10,207 bases of DNA from Flavobacterium psychrophilum (GTDB taxonomy: Bacteria; Bacteroidota; Bacteroidia; Flavobacteriales; Flavobacteriaceae), in contig CAMAWK010000078.1 of assembly GCA_945861915.1 (NCBI GenBank), positions 1 through 10,207 on the forward strand, in the 5' to 3' direction. Position 1 is the stretch's first letter. Every line of letters begins with the position of its first letter. Made by a program: the position numbers and the translations under genes. The notes under the pieces were generated by a model that was not told where the DNA came from, did no database searches, and was given only the letters and a program-made list of their open reading frames with translations. Positions 6,432 to 10,207 of this stretch are shown piece by piece.

Positions 6432-7454
6432 TTAAAATTGGATTCGTGCTTTAGAAACCACCGAGGAAGTTTCAAAATTTTCAGACAAAAATTTATGGTA
6501 TCCCACAATTCCAATCATGGCAGCATTATCAGTGGTATATTCAAATTTTGGAATAAAGGTTTTCCAACCATACTTTTGTTCAGCTTCTTTCAAAGTTTTT
6601 CGAATACCAGAATTAGCAGAAACTCCACCGCCAATCGCAATTTGATTGATACCCGTTTCTTTCACAGCTAATTTTAATTTATCCATCAAAATTTCTATTA
6701 TTGTGTGTTGTATAGAGGCACAAATATCATTCAGATTTTCTTCGATAAAGTTTGGGTTTTCAAGTTTTTTCTTTTGAATAAAATACAAAATAGCCGTTTT
6801 TAAACCTGAAAAACTAAAATCCAATCCCGCTATCTTTGGTTTCGTAAATGCAAATGCTTTTGGATTCCCTAATTGTGCATATTTATCGACCAAAGGACCG
6901 CCTGGGTAGGGAAGACCTAGAATTTTAGCGCTTTTATCAAATGCTTCTCCTACTGCATCATCGGTAGTTTCTCCGATAATTTCCATATCAAAAAAATCAT
7001 TAACTCTCACAATTTGCGTATGTCCACCTGAAATGGTCAAAGCGATAAATGGAAACGTAGGTTTGTTAAAATCTTTTTCATCAATAAAATGAGCTAGAAT
7101 ATGTGCTTGCATGTGATTTACCGCAACTAAAGGAATATTTAATGCGAGCGAAAATGATTTGGCAAACGAACTTCCAACGAGTAACGAACCCATTAAACCG
7201 GGACCCTGCGTAAAAGCAATAGCAGATAATTGTTCTTTATTTATATTTGCATTTTTAAGTGCGGCTGTGACTACTGGGATAATATTTTGCTGATGTGCGC
7301 GTGAGGCTAATTCAGGAACAACACCACCATACTGATTATGAATGGATTGATTTGCAACAACATTAGATAATACTTTATCGTTATGTAAAACCGCAGCGGC
7401 AGTATCATCGCATGAACTTTCGATAGCAAGAATAAAAACCTCGGTATTTTGCAT
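6432..7454 (-). CDS. tsaD: tRNA N6-adenosine threonylcarbamoyltransferase TsaD
   Basis: TsaD (formerly Gcp/YgjD) transfers the threonylcarbamoyl group from threonylcarbamoyl-AMP to A37 of tRNAs reading ANN codons, working with TsaB and TsaE on the intermediate made by TsaC. The 340-residue length is typical. Motifs in order are 'LAIESSCDDTAAAV' (9-22), 'GGVVPELASRAH' (43-54), 'FTQGPGLMGSLLVG' (81-94), 'VNHMQAHILAH' with metal ligands His114 and His118, 'LTISGGHTQIV' (139-149), 'IAIGGGVSANSG', and 'TTDNAAMIG' with the third ligand Asp309. Nothing essential is missing. It is the first gene of the tsaD-rsmE-DUF4159 operon. The ATG at 7454 is the only sensible start, directly before the conserved N-terminal strand. 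TsaB, TsaC and TsaE are not in the window. Confidence 0.97.
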   Translation of the reverse strand: MQNTEVFILAIESSCDDTAAAVLHNDKVLSNVVANQSIHNQYGGVVPELASRAHQQNIIPVVTAALKNANINKEQLSAIAFTQGPGLMGSLLVGSSFAKSFSLALNIPLVAVNHMQAHILAHFIDEKDFNKPTFPFIALTISGGHTQIVRVNDFFDMEIIGETTDDAVGEAFDKSAKILGLPYPGGPLVDKYAQLGNPKAFAFTKPKIAGLDFSFSGLKTAILYFIQKKKLENPNFIEENLNDICASIQHTIIEILMDKLKLAVKETGINQIAIGGGVSANSGIRKTLKEAEQKYGWKTFIPKFEYTTDNAAMIGIVGYHKFLSENFETSSVVSKARIQF

Positions 7455-7483
7455 AAAAAGGCGTAATTTTTGGATTATATTTG
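7449..7483 (+). promoter_or_regulatory. Candidate tamB promoter
   Basis: TATATTTG at 7476-7483 is an exact match to the Bacteroidota -7 form TAnnTTTG. A TTG (7449-7451, within TTTTG just inside the tsaD coding region) lies 24 nt upstream, slightly far for a -33 element. Initiation would fall near 7490, leaving a leader of about 50 nt to GTG 7544 or about 100 nt to ATC 7588. Confidence 0.45.
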
Positions 7484-7505
7484 AAATCTTAAATTAGATT
7501 GAAGC

Positions 7506-7533
7506 CAAAATTAGAGAAATTTTAGTTAAACAA
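7506..7533 (-). promoter_or_regulatory. Candidate tsaD operon promoter
   Basis: On the minus strand TAATTTTG (7513-7506) matches TAnnTTTG exactly, and TTG (7533-7531) lies 17 nt upstream of it as a likely -33 element. Initiation near 7500 would leave a leader of about 45 nt before the tsaD ATG. The spacing is better than that of the facing tamB candidate. Confidence 0.5.
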
Positions 7534-7543
7534 GGCTAGTTTA

Positions 7544-7603
7544 GTGGTTCAAAATAGATTTAAATTTAATTTAAAGCAGCAACAAGTATCAAAAAAGTTA
7601 TAA
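7544..7603 (+). other. Short GTG-started frame leading into tamB through a possible -1 shift
   Basis: This frame encodes 19 codons from GTG to TAA at 7601-7603, giving (M)VQNRFKFNLKQQQVSKKL. It ends four codons into what would be the basic flank of the TamB membrane anchor, and 'SKK' is in register with 'IKK' of the tamB frame across the A6 run. It is the only upstream frame open into the tamB region that offers a standard start codon (7544). It could be the true 5' end of tamB before a frameshift, a short leader peptide, or nothing. There is no strong ribosome site; AAGG at 7532-7535 is a weak match. Confidence 0.25.
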
Positions 7604-10207
7604 AAATAGCAATCGGTTTTCTTCTCGCACTACTTTTACTTTTATTAGTACTTGGAATCGTATTTTCAATTCCTTCTGTCCAAACAAAAATTGCTGCCAA
7701 TTTTGTAAAAACAATCAACAAAGACTTTGGAGTCAACATGAATATTGAGCAAGTTTCTCTATCTGTTTTTGGTGGTGTAAAGCTCAAAAAAGTATTGATT
7801 TTAGATCATCACAAAGATACTTTGATTTATGCTAATAGAATTAAAACCAATGTTTTAGACGTTAAAAAATTATTAGAGGGCGATTTGATTTTTGGAAACA
7901 TCGGCTTGGATGGTTTGGTGTTCAATTTAAAAACGTACCAAAAAGAAAAAGCTAGCAATTTAGATCTATTCATTAAGGCTTTTGAAACTGGAAAACCTTC
8001 AGGAAAACACTTTTTGATGACTGCCAATAAAGCTGTTATTTCCAATGGTCATTTTGTTTTTACTGATAAAAACAGAGAAACGACTAAAATTCTTGATTTT
8101 AAAAAGTTAAATGCTTCATTGAGTGATTTTAAGATTTATGGACCTGAAGTAAATATGAGTGTAAATAAAATGTCTTTTTTGGATCATCGAGGTGTTTTTG
8201 TTACTGATTTAAAAACTCATTTTATCTATAACAAAAAACAAATTCATCTTGAAAACCTTGAATTGCTAACAGAGGAATCCGAACTAAAAGCGGATGTATT
8301 TTTGAATTATACAATTAAAGATTTTAAGAATTTTAACGACAAAGTAAAGTTTGATATAAATCTTAAACCATCATTATTGAGTTCAAATGATATTCGTTGT
8401 TTTTATAAAGGTTTAGGGAAGAATTTGCTGTTTGACACCAAAGCATCCATAAAAGGAACGTTGAATAATCTTTGGGTAACCAAACTTAGATTGTCTCATT
8501 CAAAAACTACTCAGGTTCTGGGCGATATACATTTTAAAAACATTTTGGGTAAAAAAGACCAATCCTTTTTTATGGACGGAAAATTCAGAAAACTGACTTC
8601 GACCTATGATAATCTAGTGGTTTTATTACCCGAAGTTTTAGGAGACAAATTGCCAAAAAATATAAAAAAATTAGGGGTTTTCAATTTTGTAGGAAACTCC
8701 CAGATTACAAAACAATCAATTGATGCGGACTTTAACATGACTTCGGATTTGGGACTTTTGAAAACCCAATTTAAAATGAATGGTATCGATTTTATTGACA
8801 ATGCCTCATATAAAGGAAATGTTCTTCTTGAAAATTTTGATATTGGAACTTTTTTGGATAGAAAAGATGTTAAAAAAGCCAGTCTTAATGTTGCAGTAGA
8901 AGGAATTGGTTTTTCTAAAAAATATTTAAATACCACAGTAACTGGCGACGTTTTTCAGCTTAATTACAACAATTACAATTATACAAATATTGCACTTAAT
9001 GGTAATTTTAAATTGCCTATATATAAAGGGAAACTATCTGTTGATGATCCAAATTTAAGTATGAATTTTGACGGATTAATTGATTTAAGTGAAAAAGAAA
9101 ACAAGTACGATTTTCAAATTAATGTTCAAAATGCTGATTTAAAAAAACTACAGTTTTCCAAAGATTCTCTTTCCATTTTTAAAGGGGATGTTGTGGTAAA
9201 TGGTTCAGGAAATTCGGTAGAAAATTTAATTGGAAACATTAAAATAAACAAAACAACCTATCAAAATAAAAAACAAATATATGTTTTTGACGACTTTGAT
9301 ATTAATTCTAGTTTCGATGAAAATAAGGTTCGAACCATCAATGTTAATTCACCTGATATTGTTGAAGGTAAGATTGTTGGTAAATACCAATTTAGTCAAT
9401 TAAAAAAGTTAGTTGTCAATTCATTAGGGAGTTTGTACGCCAATTACAAACCTTTGAAAGTGAATAAAGGACAATTCTTAAAGTTCGATTTTGTCATTTA
9501 CAATAAAATAATAGAATTGTTTTATCCAAAAATAAATATCGGTTCTAATACCAGTATAAAAGGAAATATAAACTCGGATATTCAAGAATTTAAACTTGAT
9601 TTTAATTCGCCTCAAATTACAGCTTCTGATAATGTTTTAGACAATATTAAGATAAAAATTGACAATAAAAATCCACTTTATAATGCCTTTGTCGAATTGG
9701 ACAGCATCAAAAATAAGTATTATAAAATTCGAGATTTCAGCTTGATTAACGTCACGATGAAAGATACTTTGTTCTTTAGATCTGAATTTAAAGGCGGTTC
9801 AAAAGGGCAAGATTATTATAATTTGAACTTATTTCATACCATAAATAAAGAAAACAAAAATGTGGTTGGAATAAGCAAATCAGAAGTTAAATTCAAAGAT
9901 TATTTATGGTTCTTGAATGAAAATGAAAATGATGAAAACACAATTATTTTCGACAAATCCCTAGAAAATTTCAATTTTAATGATATAATTTTAACTCACA
10001 ACGATCAAGAAATTGTTTTTACAGGCGATATTAAGGGGAGTAAATTCAAGGATTTAACCATGAGTCTCAAAAATGTTGATTTAAATCAAATTACTCCGAC
10101 CAATCCTAAATTTGTTTTTAATGGAAATATAAATGCAATTATTAATCTAAAACAGGATGATTTAGTTTTTCAGCCAACTGCGTCTATTCAAATTGATAAT
10201 TTGGGTA
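7588..10207 (+). CDS. tamB: TamB-like translocation/assembly protein, N-terminal part, start unclear
   Basis: This large AsmA/TamB-like envelope protein runs off the right edge after about 873 codons, so its C-terminal DUF490/TamB domain is not seen. In frame are 'KKVIKIAIGF', a single membrane anchor ('LLALLLLLLVLGIVFSIPSV'), and then 'QTKIAANFVKTINKDFGVNM' and 'VFGGVKLKKVLILDHHKDT', the usual start of Bacteroidota TamB. A long periplasmic stretch of beta-strand repeats follows ('GDLIFGNIGLDGLVFNLKTY' and many similar). TamB bridges inner and outer membranes with a TamA/TamL partner and is linked to lipid transport and outer-membrane protein assembly. The start is the oddity: the frame is open from 7570 but has no NTG codon before ATG 7738, which is beyond the anchor. 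I give 7588 (ATC AAA AAA GTT) because it would yield an ordinary MKK-type N-terminus. Alternatives are GTG 7544 joined by a -1 shift at 7591-7597, or a sequence error. It is divergent from tsaD. Confidence 0.82.
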   Translation, partial: MKKVIKIAIGFLLALLLLLLVLGIVFSIPSVQTKIAANFVKTINKDFGVNMNIEQVSLSVFGGVKLKKVLILDHHKDTLIYANRIKTNVLDVKKLLEGDLIFGNIGLDGLVFNLKTYQKEKASNLDLFIKAFETGKPSGKHFLMTANKAVISNGHFVFTDKNRETTKILDFKKLNASLSDFKIYGPEVNMSVNKMSFLDHRGVFVTDLKTHFIYNKKQIHLENLELLTEESELKADVFLNYTIKDFKNFNDKVKFDINLKPSLLSSNDIRCFYKGLGKNLLFDTKASIKGTLNNLWVTKLRLSHSKTTQVLGDIHFKNILGKKDQSFFMDGKFRKLTSTYDNLVVLLPEVLGDKLPKNIKKLGVFNFVGNSQITKQSIDADFNMTSDLGLLKTQFKMNGIDFIDNASYKGNVLLENFDIGTFLDRKDVKKASLNVAVEGIGFSKKYLNTTVTGDVFQLNYNNYNYTNIALNGNFKLPIYKGKLSVDDPNLSMNFDGLIDLSEKENKYDFQINVQNADLKKLQFSKDSLSIFKGDVVVNGSGNSVENLIGNIKINKTTYQNKKQIYVFDDFDINSSFDENKVRTINVNSPDIVEGKIVGKYQFSQLKKLVVNSLGSLYANYKPLKVNKGQFLKFDFVIYNKIIELFYPKINIGSNTSIKGNINSDIQEFKLDFNSPQITASDNVLDNIKIKIDNKNPLYNAFVELDSIKNKYYKIRDFSLINVTMKDTLFFRSEFKGGSKGQDYYNLNLFHTINKENKNVVGISKSEVKFKDYLWFLNENENDENTIIFDKSLENFNFNDIILTHNDQEIVFTGDIKGSKFKDLTMSLKNVDLNQITPTNPKFVFNGNINAIINLKQDDLVFQPTASIQIDNLG
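7591..7597 (+). other. A-AAA-AAG heptamer, possible -1 slippery site
   Basis: The heptamer AAAAAAG fits X-XXY-YYZ with codons AAA (7592-7594) and AAG (7595-7597) in the frame of the short GTG-started reading frame. A -1 slip would re-pair them as AAA-AAA and continue GTT-ATA-AAA, which is the tamB frame. The zero frame meets TAA one codon later. No GC-rich stem-loop follows and no strong Shine-Dalgarno-like stimulator precedes it, both of which known bacterial sites such as dnaX have. A run of six A is also a common place for an indel or sequencing error. Confidence 0.3.

Noticed and set aside
7738..7740. ATG 7738 as the real tamB start
   Set aside because: It would remove the basic flank, the membrane anchor and the conserved 'SIPSVQTKIAANFVK' region that clearly belong to the protein.
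7566..8936. Minus-strand reading frames opposite tamB (for example 7566-7787, 7827-8045, 8604-8936)
   Set aside because: They are antisense to a continuous, clearly coding tamB frame and have no recognisable domain.

Overview
The window is AT-rich, and its gene content, protein style and promoter motifs point to the Bacteroidota, most likely Flavobacterium or a close relative. The evidence is of four kinds: exported proteins with 'LLLFSC' or 'LFAQ' signal ends, no clear Shine-Dalgarno sequences, promoter boxes of the TAnnTTTG type, and families typical of that group (an M43 metalloprotease with the HEVGHWMNLRHIWGD zinc site, DUF4159, a THUMP-like methyltransferase, and a TamB with the Bacteroidota type of N-terminus). 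Genus assignment is inference.

Layout. Positions 1-1124 (+) hold the C-terminal end of a GH29-type alpha-L-fucosidase, then an exported VanX-type (M15D) D-Ala-D-Ala dipeptidase. A leftward three-gene operon, 3969 to 1125, meets it end to end with no spacer. It encodes an AI-2E-family membrane protein, a class I methyltransferase with a THUMP-like C-terminus, and a small exported protein of unknown function; its genes are joined by TAATG and ATGA overlaps. A secreted M43 metalloprotease lipoprotein (5006 to 4047) follows its own AT-palindromic leader and ends at a strong intrinsic terminator (3995-4023). A second leftward operon, 7454 to 5071, carries tsaD, rsmE and a DUF4159 protein with gaps of 2 and 9 bp; it combines tRNA t6A37 formation with 16S rRNA U1498 methylation. 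Diverging from it at about 7.5 kb is a large tamB-like gene that runs off the right edge.

No mobile element, CRISPR array, rRNA or tRNA is visible, and no stretch over 300 bases lacks a gene. I see no new multi-gene system; most of the window is ordinary chromosomal housekeeping and cell-envelope content. The main anomaly is the start of tamB. Its frame is open from 7570 to the window edge but has no ATG, GTG, TTG or CTG until 7738, which lies beyond the conserved membrane anchor. At 7591-7597 there is an A-AAA-AAG heptamer in exactly the phase needed for a -1 shift from a short GTG-started upstream frame into tamB. An ATC start at 7588, a point mutation, or a one-base homopolymer error would also explain it. 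The tsaD and tamB promoters also appear to face each other within about 85 bp.
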